NCBI GenBank assembly: GCA_964616825.1
Contig: CAZTSX010000023.1
Span: 1-34,597 of the forward strand
From: QYOJ01 sp964616825
GTDB taxonomy: Bacteria; Bacteroidota; Bacteroidia; Bacteroidales; FEN-979
Length of the DNA stretch: 34,597 bases
Direction: 5' to 3'
Position 1 is the first letter of the stretch. Each line of letters opens with the position of its first letter. The notes beneath the pieces are model-generated. The model saw only the letters and a list, made by a program, of their open reading frames with translations. It had not been told where the DNA came from and made no database searches. A program made the position numbers and the translations under genes. Of this stretch, positions 24,213 to 32,455 are shown piece after piece.

Positions 24213-24559
24213 CTAAGTATACCCATCTCATGCCATACGATCAGGATTACGCGCCGCGTGTGATCCTGGAGTTTCAGGAGGCTCTGGATTCATATGAACT
24301 TATGTATCTTTCATGTGATTTGCTGGACAAGCTGGAGCTGAAAGATGAACACATGCTCGACCCGGCAATTGATCGAGCCATCAATGCTTGTATCTCACTT
24401 TCCATTCCTTCCCGGAGACACTTCCGGCGAGTATTTATAATCAGACAAAACGACATACAGAGAGGATGGAAGCTTTCTGCTCTCGGATGTTACCTGACAA
24501 TTTTGAATGAAGATCCCTCCCACCCTATGATCGCGCAATTTCAGACCTTTCTTTTTTAA
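24209..24559 (+). CDS. Small protein resembling the N-terminal region of DinD, coupled to cbpA
   Basis: The 116-residue protein is neither secreted nor membrane-bound by sequence. It is not recognisably CbpM (no MerR-like N-terminus). Its last half, with RAINACISLSIPSRRHF and then CYLTILNEDPSHPMIAQFQT, follows the spacing of the DinD/BRO-type region as I recall it: R-A-x-x-A-C, H-F, then C-Y-L-x-x-x-N-x-D-P-x-x-P-x-I-A-x-x-Q-T. The first half (YLSCDLLDKLELKDEHML) could match the preceding DinD helices. DinD is a DNA-damage-inducible protein of uncertain function. The ATGA overlap with cbpA suggests a working link, perhaps as a modulator. Homology is my judgement from memory and needs a profile search. 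Confidence 0.55.
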   Translation: MTKYTHLMPYDQDYAPRVILEFQEALDSYELMYLSCDLLDKLELKDEHMLDPAIDRAINACISLSIPSRRHFRRVFIIRQNDIQRGWKLSALGCYLTILNEDPSHPMIAQFQTFLF

Positions 24560-24574
24560 CTAAAACATTTTCTC

Positions 24575-24582
24575 TATTTTTG
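24575..24582 (+). promoter_or_regulatory. Bacteroidota -7 box TATTTTTG before the TonB receptor
   Basis: TATTTTTG lies 34 bases before the ATG at 24617 in the 57-base gap. No convincing -33 TTG is seen. Confidence 0.45.
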
Positions 24583-24616
24583 TGCCTCTTTTAAAATCCG
24601 GCCTGACATACTCGTT

Positions 24617-26959
24617 ATGAAGATTTTCAAGCTCTTCTACATATACTTTTTCATCACTATCAGCTTCCTCTTCTCTTCCTCCGTTATGGCACAGTTTGGA
24701 ACGGTACGGGGATTTGTATACGAAGAGGAGACTGGTGAGCCTGTTATTTTTACCAATGTATACTTTTATAAAACTTCTATGGGCTCGCCGACGGATGAGA
24801 ATGGGTATTTTGCCATCACCCGGATCCCTCCGGGAGACTATACTCTGATGGTCACCTTTATCGGATTTGATTCGCTGGTGATCCCGATGACAATCAAGGC
24901 TGGTGATCTGATCACGAAGAAGCTTTATCTCAAACAGAGTACAGTGAAGCTTGGTGAGGTCATGGTTTCGGCTGCACGACAGGACAAGCAACGCGAGACT
25001 CAGATATCCATCATAAAAGTTACTCCGAAAGAGATCCAGAAGATCCCCTCTATTGGTGGGCAACCCGATCTGGCTCAATACCTGGCTGTGCTCCCCGGCG
25101 TTATCTTCTCTGGCGACCAGGGTGGTCAGCTCTACATTCGCGGTGGCCCCCCGGTACAAAATAAGGTGTTATATGACGGAATGATTGTCTATAATCCGTT
25201 TCACTCGATCGGCCTTTTCTCCGTATTTGATGTGGATATCCTGAAGAATGTTGATGTCTTTACAGGTGGATTTAATGCCGACCATGGTGGCCGGATCTCC
25301 TCTATCATGGATATATCGACCCGCGACGGGAACAAGAAACGCTTTGCAGGAAAATTTGACATCAGCACATTCGGAGCTAAGGTATTATTTGAAGGGCCGA
25401 TTGCCAGACAGAAAACCGATAATTCAGCCAGCGCCTCTTTTATCATCTCCGTAAAAAACTCATACCTGGATAAGAGCTCAGAAATTTTCTACACATACAT
25501 CGACCAGGAACTTCCTTACAGCTACCTCGATCTCTATGGGAAGATCTCCATAAACTCCCCCAAAGGAAGTAAGGTTAGCCTCTTTGGTTTCAACTTCTCG
25601 GATGATGCACGCCTGAAGGGATACAATTATGACAACTCCGTGATCTCAGAGGTTCCGGTTAGCTATAGCTGGGACTCATACGGAGGTGGCGGAAATTTCG
25701 TCGTTGTCCCCGGAAGATCCGCGGTATTGATCGAAGGGAACTTTGCCTATTCACATTACAAGGTGCGAATGGATGAACCCAACAGGGCTCCCCGGTCTTC
25801 CAGTATCTCCGGATTCAACGGCGGTCTTCAGTTCTCCTATTTTTTTGGAAAGAATTCCCTGAAATATGGCCTGGACCTCTCCGGATATAGAACTGTATTT
25901 GATTTTTACAACAGCGTCAACAGGCCTATTGCTATCACTCAGAACACTACTGAGGTTGATCTCTATCTGAAATTCAAGTGGATCGCGGGTAAATTTATCA
26001 TTGAGCCGGGATTCCGTGCCCAGTACTATGCGTCTCTTTCAACGCTTTCGCCGGAGCCCCGTCTGGCTATAAAATTTAACGCAAGCGAAAACTTTAGGTT
26101 GAAAGCTGCCGGAGGGTATTACACACAAAACCTGATCAGCACCACTAACGACCTGGATGTAGTGAACCTTTTTTACGGGTTCCTGAGCGGACCGGAGAAT
26201 TTGCCTAAAGAGTTTAACGGGAAAGAGGTGAAGAACAAACTGCAACAAGCCTGGCATGCTGTTTTTGGAGTGGAGTGGGATATCACCGATAATCTTTCCA
26301 TCAACGTGGAAGGATATTACAAATACTACCCGCAGCTAACAAATCTAAACAGGAACAAGTTGTTTGAAGATAACGAAGTCAACGCCGATCAACCCGATTA
26401 CCTGAAGAAAGATTTCATCGTCGAAACGGGAGATGCAGAGGGAGTCGATATCTCCCTGAGGTATGATATCCGTAACTTTCAATTCTGGGGGACCTACTCG
26501 CTGGGATATATCCACAGAAACGATGGTATTTCAACCTATGTCCCGCCATACGACCGGAGACACAATATCAACCTGATGGGAACCTACAACTTTGGCAAGC
26601 GTGCCACCTGGGAAGTGAACCTCCGTTTCAACTATGGTTCCGGATTTCCGTTTACTCCCACACAGGGGTATTACGAACAAATCTTTTTTTCTAATATAGG
26701 GACCTCAGTCACAACAGTAAATGGCTCATTGGGAATCCTTTACGGAGATTACAACTCGCACAGATTACCCTATTACAGTCGTCTGGATATCGATTTTAAA
26801 AAAACATTCTATTTTGGGAAACGGATGAAACTGGAAGTTGACCTGAGTGTAACTAATGTCTTGAATGAGAAGAATGTGTTTTACGTAGACCGCATAACCA
26901 ATACCGTCGTATACCAGTTGCCGATTCTCCCCAGTCTTGGATTAAGTTTTTCCTTCTAA
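24617..26959 (+). CDS. TonB-dependent receptor with carboxypeptidase-like N-domain
   Basis: The 780-residue protein has a signal peptide ending near Ala25 (VMA-QFG). A CarboxypepD_reg-like domain spans about 28-110 (GTVRGFVYEEETGEPVIFTNVYF; GDYTLMVTFIGFDS). The plug follows at about 125-235 (PDLAQYLAVLPGVIFSGDQGGQLYIRGG; VDVFTGGFNADHGGRISSIMDI). A barrel ends in Phe (LSFSF). It imports a ligand through the outer membrane with TonB energy. It is shorter than SusC and has no SusD partner. The ligand is not indicated; the next gene is a small lipoprotein with its own -7 box. Confidence 0.92.
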   Translation: MKIFKLFYIYFFITISFLFSSSVMAQFGTVRGFVYEEETGEPVIFTNVYFYKTSMGSPTDENGYFAITRIPPGDYTLMVTFIGFDSLVIPMTIKAGDLITKKLYLKQSTVKLGEVMVSAARQDKQRETQISIIKVTPKEIQKIPSIGGQPDLAQYLAVLPGVIFSGDQGGQLYIRGGPPVQNKVLYDGMIVYNPFHSIGLFSVFDVDILKNVDVFTGGFNADHGGRISSIMDISTRDGNKKRFAGKFDISTFGAKVLFEGPIARQKTDNSASASFIISVKNSYLDKSSEIFYTYIDQELPYSYLDLYGKISINSPKGSKVSLFGFNFSDDARLKGYNYDNSVISEVPVSYSWDSYGGGGNFVVVPGRSAVLIEGNFAYSHYKVRMDEPNRAPRSSSISGFNGGLQFSYFFGKNSLKYGLDLSGYRTVFDFYNSVNRPIAITQNTTEVDLYLKFKWIAGKFIIEPGFRAQYYASLSTLSPEPRLAIKFNASENFRLKAAGGYYTQNLISTTNDLDVVNLFYGFLSGPENLPKEFNGKEVKNKLQQAWHAVFGVEWDITDNLSINVEGYYKYYPQLTNLNRNKLFEDNEVNADQPDYLKKDFIVETGDAEGVDISLRYDIRNFQFWGTYSLGYIHRNDGISTYVPPYDRRHNINLMGTYNFGKRATWEVNLRFNYGSGFPFTPTQGYYEQIFFSNIGTSVTTVNGSLGILYGDYNSHRLPYYSRLDIDFKKTFYFGKRMKLEVDLSVTNVLNEKNVFYVDRITNTVVYQLPILPSLGLSFSF

Positions 26960-26969
26960 CCAATTTATG

Positions 26970-26977
26970 TAAGTTTG
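26970..26977 (+). promoter_or_regulatory. Bacteroidota -7 box TAAGTTTG before the small lipoprotein
   Basis: TAAGTTTG lies 30 bases before the ATG at 27008. It contains the TTG (26975) that would otherwise be read as an upstream start of the same frame, which supports 27008 as the real start. Confidence 0.45.
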
Positions 26978-27007
26978 TTATTCATTACTACACGAATTCA
27001 ATTGGAT

Positions 27008-27424
27008 ATGAAACGTTTAAACGTTTATATCTTTACACTTGCTGCATTTCTGTGGATCGGATTCTCTTCTTGTGAAAATGATCCGGAACCTTCTCCGACA
27101 GACCCCCGTGAAGCGTTTGCAGGCGTCTGGCTTGTGACCGAAACAGAAACGAAGCTCACGTATGAAGTAACTGTTGCGTTGGATCCCCAGGCGCTCAATG
27201 GCCGGGTGTTCATCTCCAATTTTGCTAACTCCGGCAGCACCAGTAACCCGGCCAATGCATATGTTTCAGGCGCTACAATCACCCTTGGAATCAATGAGGT
27301 GATAGGGGATGGATGGATAGTTAATGGTTCAGGGATATTATCAGGCTCCACAATTATCTGGCCATATACATTGGATAACGGAGCCGATCTTCTCCATTTA
27401 TCTGCGATCTATACCCGGCCTTAA
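27008..27424 (+). CDS. Small lipoprotein, function unknown (lipocalin-like size)
   Basis: From the ATG at 27008 there are 138 residues. The lipoprotein signal MKRLNVYIFTLAAFLWIGFSSC gives lipid-attached Cys22, followed by an acidic/proline linker (ENDPEPSPTDPRE). The body is a probable beta-rich domain: FAGVWLVTETETKLTYEVTV at its start and a final WPYTLDNGADLLHLSAIYTR. The pattern F-x-G-x-W-x-V-T-E near the start recalls lipocalin-like lipoproteins of Bacteroidota, but I do not recognise a named family. Its stop overlaps the opposing gene's stop in TTAA. Confidence 0.7.
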   Translation: MKRLNVYIFTLAAFLWIGFSSCENDPEPSPTDPREAFAGVWLVTETETKLTYEVTVALDPQALNGRVFISNFANSGSTSNPANAYVSGATITLGINEVIGDGWIVNGSGILSGSTIIWPYTLDNGADLLHLSAIYTRP

Positions 27425-27792
27425 GGGCTGTCAGACTTTACAAAATTCTTTTCCCGCTCTGTCAGTTCCCTGATAACTTTCTCATAGAGTTTGAGAAACA
27501 CATCCGGATCATCCCGGTAATATTCAAGGTTCTGCTGATAGCATTTTCGGGAAATCCTGAATTTCTTAAACAGTCCCGCGTAATAAAAAGCAGCGTGCGG
27601 CGCTACCTCGATTCCTCTGTTCCGTTCAATGACCAAAGCTGCCTCAATGATGTGTGCGTCTGCAAGAATCAATACCATCTGCTTTTCAGGAATGATGGAG
27701 TCGGGAGGATTCACCTGAGTCTCTACCGACTGTTGATCTGTCGAGCACGCGAAAAAAAGAAACAGCGAGATGAAAAGGTAACTGTTTTTCAT
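27421..27792 (-). CDS. DUF4296 domain lipoprotein
   Basis: From the ATG at 27792 there are 123 residues; an upstream start at 27816 would hide the signal peptide. The signal MKNSYLFISLFLFFAC gives Cys16. The body has the DUF4296 pattern: PEKQMVLILADAHIIEAAL, then an F-R-I-S-R-K-C-Y-Q-Q-N-L-E-Y-Y-R-D-D-P segment and IYEKVI-type helix (LYEKVIRELTERE). Function is unknown; it is a common Bacteroidota envelope protein. It starts 4 bases after the Skp-like gene's stop. Confidence 0.85.
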   Translation of the reverse strand: MKNSYLFISLFLFFACSTDQQSVETQVNPPDSIIPEKQMVLILADAHIIEAALVIERNRGIEVAPHAAFYYAGLFKKFRISRKCYQQNLEYYRDDPDVFLKLYEKVIRELTEREKNFVKSDSP

Positions 27793-27796
27793 GGAA

Positions 27797-28417
27797 TTAT
27801 TTCTTCCGGGAAGCATACTCTTCGTTCAGCTGGTCCAGCACCTGGCGTGTGATATCGAGACTGTCACTGGCAACCAGGATCTCACCGGCGGTCCGGAAAG
27901 CCAGGATGTAGTTGTATTGATAATCCCTGTTGAACCGAAGCAAAAAATTGTTGACGGTATCAAGCAACTGGATATTCATGTTGAATTCCTGTTCAGCTAT
28001 CAGCTGCGTATATCTATCTTTCTTCTCCATCAGAGTTTGCTGTTTCGTCATCAACTCCTCATAAACAACACGGGCACGTTCCTCCGTAATGCTGTTTGTA
28101 GATATCTTCTGCTGAAATGCTGCTGCCTCCTTCTCCAGCGCATCCTGTTCGTTCAGTACCTCGCGTTGAAGGCGGTTTCCGGTGCTCTCCAGGTTTCTTT
28201 TCAGCACTTTTACGAACTCATAATATTCGTTAAGGGTGTCGATGTTAACATACACAATGTCGGGTCCGGATGCCGGGGCTATCATTGCGGAATCTTCTTC
28301 CGTGACAGCAACTTCTCCGGATGGCTTTGAAGTAAAAAACAATATGTAGAGAACAATTAGACCGGCCAGTACGACAAGTAACAGAACCGTATTTAGATTG
28401 AACGTTTGTTTTTCCAT
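27797..28417 (-). CDS. Skp/OmpH-like anchored coiled-coil protein
   Basis: The 206-residue protein has one N-terminal membrane segment at about 9-29 and no lipobox. After a linker comes IVYVNIDTLNEYYEFVKVLKRNLE, then a long charged coiled coil (about 75-150), and a beta/helix return DTVNNFLLRFNRDYQYNYILAFRTAGEILVASDSLDIT. The V-N-x-D-x-L start, coiled coil and Y-x-Y-I-L end match OmpH/Skp-family chaperones for outer-membrane proteins. The uncleaved-looking anchor is atypical for classical Skp. It shares a transcript with the DUF4296 lipoprotein. Confidence 0.75.
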   Translation of the reverse strand: MEKQTFNLNTVLLLVVLAGLIVLYILFFTSKPSGEVAVTEEDSAMIAPASGPDIVYVNIDTLNEYYEFVKVLKRNLESTGNRLQREVLNEQDALEKEAAAFQQKISTNSITEERARVVYEELMTKQQTLMEKKDRYTQLIAEQEFNMNIQLLDTVNNFLLRFNRDYQYNYILAFRTAGEILVASDSLDITRQVLDQLNEEYASRKK

Positions 28418-28429
28418 TTTTATGAAGGT

Positions 28430-30631
28430 TTAATTTCCCAGTTCAGATATAAATTTAAGACGCATTAACCGGATCTCCTTTTCGGTGAATTCATCTTCGC
28501 CCAACACATCATGGGCTTCCGAAACAGAATCGGTTTCCGCTGTGCGAAAATAGTCGAAAATTTCTTCCTGATGATACGGATCAATGAATTCATCGATATA
28601 ATAGTTGATATCTATCTTTGTTCCGGCACTCACAACACTTTCAAGTTCAGTCAGTAATTCATCAAAGGAAAGGTTCTTTGCTGAGGCAATATCCATCAGG
28701 GAGATCTTTCGGTCGATGTTCTGTATGATAAAGACTTTAATACCCGATTTGTTTATCACCGATTTCACCACCATATCCATAGGCCGGATGATCTCATTTT
28801 CATCTACATATTCTTTGATCAGATCCAGAAATGGCTTTCCATACTTAAACGCTTTCCCGATTCCTACCCCTGTGATCTGCTTTATCTCCTCCATCGTAAC
28901 CGGATACTGAATCGCCATATCCTCCAGGGATGGATCCTGAAAGATCACAAATGGAGGGAGGTTCTCCTTTCGGGCTATCTCTTTGCGTAAATCCCTGAAC
29001 ATGTTGAAGAGGGTTTTATCTGCCGTCATACTTTTTGATCCCATAGCAGTCATGAACTCCTCTTCCTCAGGATTTTCGTAATCATGGTCATCCACCAGCA
29101 TGACAGACCACGGTCTCTTCAGAAACTTATAGCCCTGTTCAGTGATTTTCAGGATGCCGTAATTCTCAATGTCTTTGGTTAGCATCCGGTCAATCAGGCA
29201 CTGCCGTATCACCGCATTCCAGTACCTCTCATCTTGATCGGCTCCTCTGCCAAATACCTCCAGGCGGTTGTGTTTATATTGTTTGACATGTGTGGTATTC
29301 TTCCCGATGAGTATGTTGATCAGATGCTTATGTTTCATCTGCTCTTTAACGGCAATCACAGTCTCCAGAACCAATTGCATATCCAGCTTGCCTTCGAATT
29401 TCTTCTTGGGATGGAGACAATTATCACAATTCTGGCAGTTTTCTTTTTCGTAAGTCTCTCCGAAATAATGGAGAAGTTGCTTTCGCCTGCAGACAGAAGA
29501 TTCGCTGTAACTAACGGTTTCAAACAACAGGTGCTTGGCAATCTCCTGCTCTGCGACAGATTTCCCCTTTAAGAATTTTTCCAGTTTCAGAATGTCATCA
29601 TAGCTATAAAAGGCGACACAGTTACCTTCCCCGTCATCACGCCCCCCTCTCCCGGTCTCCTGGTAATATCCTTCCAGACTTTTTGGCATATCGAAATGGA
29701 TCACAAACCGTACATCCGGCTTATCGATACCCATTCCAAAAGCAATTGTGGCCACAATAACGTCCGCATCCTCCATCAGGAATTTATCCTGATTCTCCCG
29801 GCGAACAGAAGCATCCAGCCCGGCGTGATAGGGAAGCGCTTTGATCCCGTTCAGAGCAAGTGTCTCAGCCAGTTCCTCTACTCTTTTCCTGCTCAGGCAG
29901 TATACGATACCAGATTTTCCCGGGTGAGTCTTGATATATCTGATTACATCTTTTACAACCGTTTTATTTTTCGGCCTGACTTCATAATAGAGGTTGGGAC
30001 GATTGAAAGAGGATTTGAATACAGTTGCCTCCATCATCCCGAGGTTTTTCTGGATATCCTGCTGGACCTTGGGTGTAGCTGTTGCAGTAAGGGCGATCAC
30101 CGGCACATCCTGACCAATGGCATTGATGATGGGTCGCAGTCTACGATACTCCGGCCGGAAGTCGTGACCCCACTCTGAAATGCAATGAGCTTCATCGATA
30201 GCATAAAAGGAGATCTTGATATTCTTCAGGAACTCGATATTCTCGTCTTTGGTAATTGTCTCCGGCGCCACATAGAGCAACTTTGTTTTACCCTTGATGA
30301 TATCCTTTTTCACCTGCATGATCTCCTGGCTGGAGAGCGATGAGTTCATGAATTGGGCAACCTCCTCTTCCGTCCCAAAGCTACGCATGGAGTCAACCTG
30401 GTTCTTCATCAGGGCTATCAGGGGAGATACAATGATAGCGGTTCCCTCCTGGATAAGAGCTGGAAGTTGATAACAGAGGGATTTCCCTCCGCCGGTCGGC
30501 ATGATTACAAACGTGTCCTTTTTCGCCAGAACATTCTTGATAACTTTTTCCTGGTTACCTTTGAATGTATCAAACCCAAAAACCTTTTTTAATGTATCGC
30601 GAAGTATATTGTCTTCCCTGCCGGCCGCCAT
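28430..30631 (-). CDS. recQ: ATP-dependent DNA helicase RecQ
   Basis: The 733-residue 3'-5' helicase carries Walker A PTGGGKS (Lys50), DEAH followed by CISEWGHDFRPEYRRL, SALTATAT-like VIALTATATPKVQ, IVYCLSRKRVEELA, and motif VI QETGRGGRDD. The zinc site is formed by CRRKQLLHYF and CQNCDNC. An RQC winged-helix domain (about 415-520), an HRDC-like domain (about 550-630) and a C-terminal HTH-type extension (about 650-733) follow. It unwinds recombination and replication intermediates. The length of about 730 residues and the extra C-terminal domain are normal for Bacteroidota RecQ and longer than E. coli RecQ (about 610). It is 12 bases upstream of the Skp-like gene. Confidence 0.95.
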   Translation of the reverse strand: MAAGREDNILRDTLKKVFGFDTFKGNQEKVIKNVLAKKDTFVIMPTGGGKSLCYQLPALIQEGTAIIVSPLIALMKNQVDSMRSFGTEEEVAQFMNSSLSSQEIMQVKKDIIKGKTKLLYVAPETITKDENIEFLKNIKISFYAIDEAHCISEWGHDFRPEYRRLRPIINAIGQDVPVIALTATATPKVQQDIQKNLGMMEATVFKSSFNRPNLYYEVRPKNKTVVKDVIRYIKTHPGKSGIVYCLSRKRVEELAETLALNGIKALPYHAGLDASVRRENQDKFLMEDADVIVATIAFGMGIDKPDVRFVIHFDMPKSLEGYYQETGRGGRDDGEGNCVAFYSYDDILKLEKFLKGKSVAEQEIAKHLLFETVSYSESSVCRRKQLLHYFGETYEKENCQNCDNCLHPKKKFEGKLDMQLVLETVIAVKEQMKHKHLINILIGKNTTHVKQYKHNRLEVFGRGADQDERYWNAVIRQCLIDRMLTKDIENYGILKITEQGYKFLKRPWSVMLVDDHDYENPEEEEFMTAMGSKSMTADKTLFNMFRDLRKEIARKENLPPFVIFQDPSLEDMAIQYPVTMEEIKQITGVGIGKAFKYGKPFLDLIKEYVDENEIIRPMDMVVKSVINKSGIKVFIIQNIDRKISLMDIASAKNLSFDELLTELESVVSAGTKIDINYYIDEFIDPYHQEEIFDYFRTAETDSVSEAHDVLGEDEFTEKEIRLMRLKFISELGN

Positions 30632-30661
30632 TGGATTATTCTGGTTTATTAGTTACTTTTG
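30631..30661 (+). promoter_or_regulatory. kdsD promoter: TTG - 20 bp - TACTTTTG
   Basis: TTG (30631-30633) abuts the recQ start codon on the other strand; a 20-base spacer and TACTTTTG (30654-30661) follow. The predicted leader to the TTG start at 30755 is about 88 bases. Confidence 0.5.
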
Positions 30662-30700
30662 TTGAGATTCCTGATTTCTAAAGAATTGGTGCTCCTTATA

Positions 30701-30708
30701 CAAATATA
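30701..30708 (-). promoter_or_regulatory. recQ -7 box TATATTTG (minus strand)
   Basis: TATATTTG on the minus strand, about 70 bases before the recQ ATG. No -33 element at good spacing. With the kdsD promoter it implies partly complementary 5' leaders. Confidence 0.35.
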
Positions 30709-30754
30709 ATCACAAATCTCCCAGTAACGAAATAAAATCTAAAAAAATTACAAA

Positions 30755-31720
30755 TTGGAACGTATAAAAAAGATACGGGAAACTGCCCAAACAACCATAC
30801 GCCAGGAGGCAGATGCTATCACCGCGCTTCTTTCCGCCATTGATGATAATTTTCTATGTTGTGTCAATGAAATCCTTGATGCTGAAGGACGTGTAATCGT
30901 CACAGGAATAGGTAAGAGTGCAATCATCGGACAAAAAATCGTAGCTACATTTAACTCTACAGGAACACCTGCCATTTTCATGCATGCAGCCGATGCCATC
31001 CATGGAGACTTAGGGATCATTCAAAAAGGGGATGTTGTACTATGCATTTCAAAAAGCGGTGAAACACCGGAAATTAAGATTCTTGTCCCGCTGATTAAAA
31101 AGAACGGGAACACCCTCATGGCAATGGTTGGTAATCCCTCATCTTTCCTTGCTGTACAGGCCAATCATGCAATTGACACATCGGTTCCCCAGGAGGCTTG
31201 CCCGAATAATTTGGCTCCCACATCCAGCACAACTGCTCAATTGGTGATGGGAGATGCATTAGCTGTCAGTTTGCTTGAATGCCGGGGGTTTACCGCCAGC
31301 GATTTTGCAAAATTCCATCCGGGCGGTATTCTGGGCAAGAAACTATACCTCACTGTTGAAGATCTGTATATAAAAAATCCGGCTCCACGGGTGAATGATT
31401 CCGACAACATCAAGGCTGTCATCATGGAAATATCCTCCAAAAGGCTTGGCGCCACGGCTGTACTGAAACAGCAGAAACTGATCGGGATTATCACAGATGG
31501 TGACCTTCGCCGTATGCTGGAGAAGAGCATTCGGATGGAGGAAGTAACCGCAGAAGGTATAATGAGTAAAAACCCGAAAACCATCGAACCGGATATGCTG
31601 GTCATTGATGCACTGCAGTTGATGCGAAATAACAACATTACCCAGCTGATTGTTCAACAAGACGATAACTACTTGGGAATCATTCACTTACATGACATCC
31701 TGAAAGAAGGAATCATCTAA
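30755..31720 (+). CDS. kdsD: KpsF/GutQ family sugar isomerase (D-arabinose 5-phosphate isomerase), TTG start
   Basis: The 321-residue enzyme interconverts ribulose 5-phosphate and arabinose 5-phosphate, the first step to Kdo for LPS. The SIS domain (about 30-175) shows GRVIVTGIGKSAIIGQKIVATFNSTGTPA and CISKSGETPEI, then AWEACPNNLAPTSSTTAQL-type VPQEACPNNLAPTSSTT. Two CBS domains fill about 200-321. The only usable start upstream of the conserved N-terminus is TTG at 30755: the frame has a TAA at 30740-30742 and no ATG or GTG between. The lptB gene follows after 9 bases, which fits one LPS unit. Confidence 0.92.
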   Translation: MERIKKIRETAQTTIRQEADAITALLSAIDDNFLCCVNEILDAEGRVIVTGIGKSAIIGQKIVATFNSTGTPAIFMHAADAIHGDLGIIQKGDVVLCISKSGETPEIKILVPLIKKNGNTLMAMVGNPSSFLAVQANHAIDTSVPQEACPNNLAPTSSTTAQLVMGDALAVSLLECRGFTASDFAKFHPGGILGKKLYLTVEDLYIKNPAPRVNDSDNIKAVIMEISSKRLGATAVLKQQKLIGIITDGDLRRMLEKSIRMEEVTAEGIMSKNPKTIEPDMLVIDALQLMRNNNITQLIVQQDDNYLGIIHLHDILKEGII

Positions 31721-31729
31721 CCTGAAATC

Positions 31730-32455
31730 ATGATCCTGCGAACCGAAAAGATTGTAAAAAAATACCGGAAACGAACGGTAGTCAATGAAGTGTCTATCGA
31801 GGTTGAACAGGGAGAGATTGTGGGACTTCTGGGACCGAACGGCGCCGGTAAAACAACCTCTTTCTACATCATCGTCGGGTTGATCAAACCCTTTTCAGGC
31901 GACGTCTTTCTGAATGAACAGAACATCACTTCAGAACCCATGTACCGTCGCGCCAAGCGGGGTATCAGTTACCTGCCTCAGGAGGCATCCGTTTTCCGGA
32001 AACTCTCCGTAGAAGATAACATCAAAGCGATTCTTGAGTTCACCAGGCTCACAAAAGCCGAACAGAAAACCCGGTTGGAAACATTGCTGGATGAATTTGG
32101 CCTGCATCATGTTAGAAAAAGCTATGGGATCACCTTATCCGGAGGAGAACGACGCAGGACTGAGATAGCCAGATGCCTGGCGGTTGATCCCAAATTCATC
32201 CTGCTCGATGAACCTTTTGCCGGGATTGACCCGATCGCAGTGGAAGATATCCAGCAAATCGTTATCCACCTGAAAGAAAAAAATATCGGGGTCTTGATCA
32301 CTGACCACAATGTACACGAAACCCTCTCTATCACCGACCGTTCATACCTTCTTTTTGAAGGAAGCATCCTGCGTAGTGGCACGTCGACCGAGTTGGCAGA
32401 AGACGAACACGTCCGAAAAGTTTACCTGGGGGAAAATTTTGAATTGAGACGTTAG
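31730..32455 (+). CDS. lptB: LPS export ABC transporter ATP-binding protein LptB
   Basis: The 241-residue ATPase has Walker A GPNGAGKTT (35-43), the Q-loop YLPQEASVFRKLSVEDNI typical of LptB, the signature LSGGERRRTEIARCLA, Walker B FILLDEPFAGIDPIAVEDI, and the switch His in LITDHNVHETL. It drives LptF/LptG to move LPS to the outer membrane; an LptF/LptG permease lies at 3554 in this window. Co-transcription with kdsD is expected. Its TAG overlaps the opposing pssA stop in TTAG. Confidence 0.95.
   Translation: MILRTEKIVKKYRKRTVVNEVSIEVEQGEIVGLLGPNGAGKTTSFYIIVGLIKPFSGDVFLNEQNITSEPMYRRAKRGISYLPQEASVFRKLSVEDNIKAILEFTRLTKAEQKTRLETLLDEFGLHHVRKSYGITLSGGERRRTEIARCLAVDPKFILLDEPFAGIDPIAVEDIQQIVIHLKEKNIGVLITDHNVHETLSITDRSYLLFEGSILRSGTSTELAEDEHVRKVYLGENFELRR

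Noticed and set aside
24209..24559. CbpM annotation by position alone
   Set aside because: The sequence lacks the CbpM MerR-like pattern; DinD-type spacing fits better.
24560..25159. 199-codon minus-strand open frame
   Set aside because: It lies opposite the signal peptide and plug of the TonB receptor, whose coding evidence is strong.
29696..30178. 160-codon plus-strand open frame
   Set aside because: It is antisense to the RecQ helicase core and has no motif.
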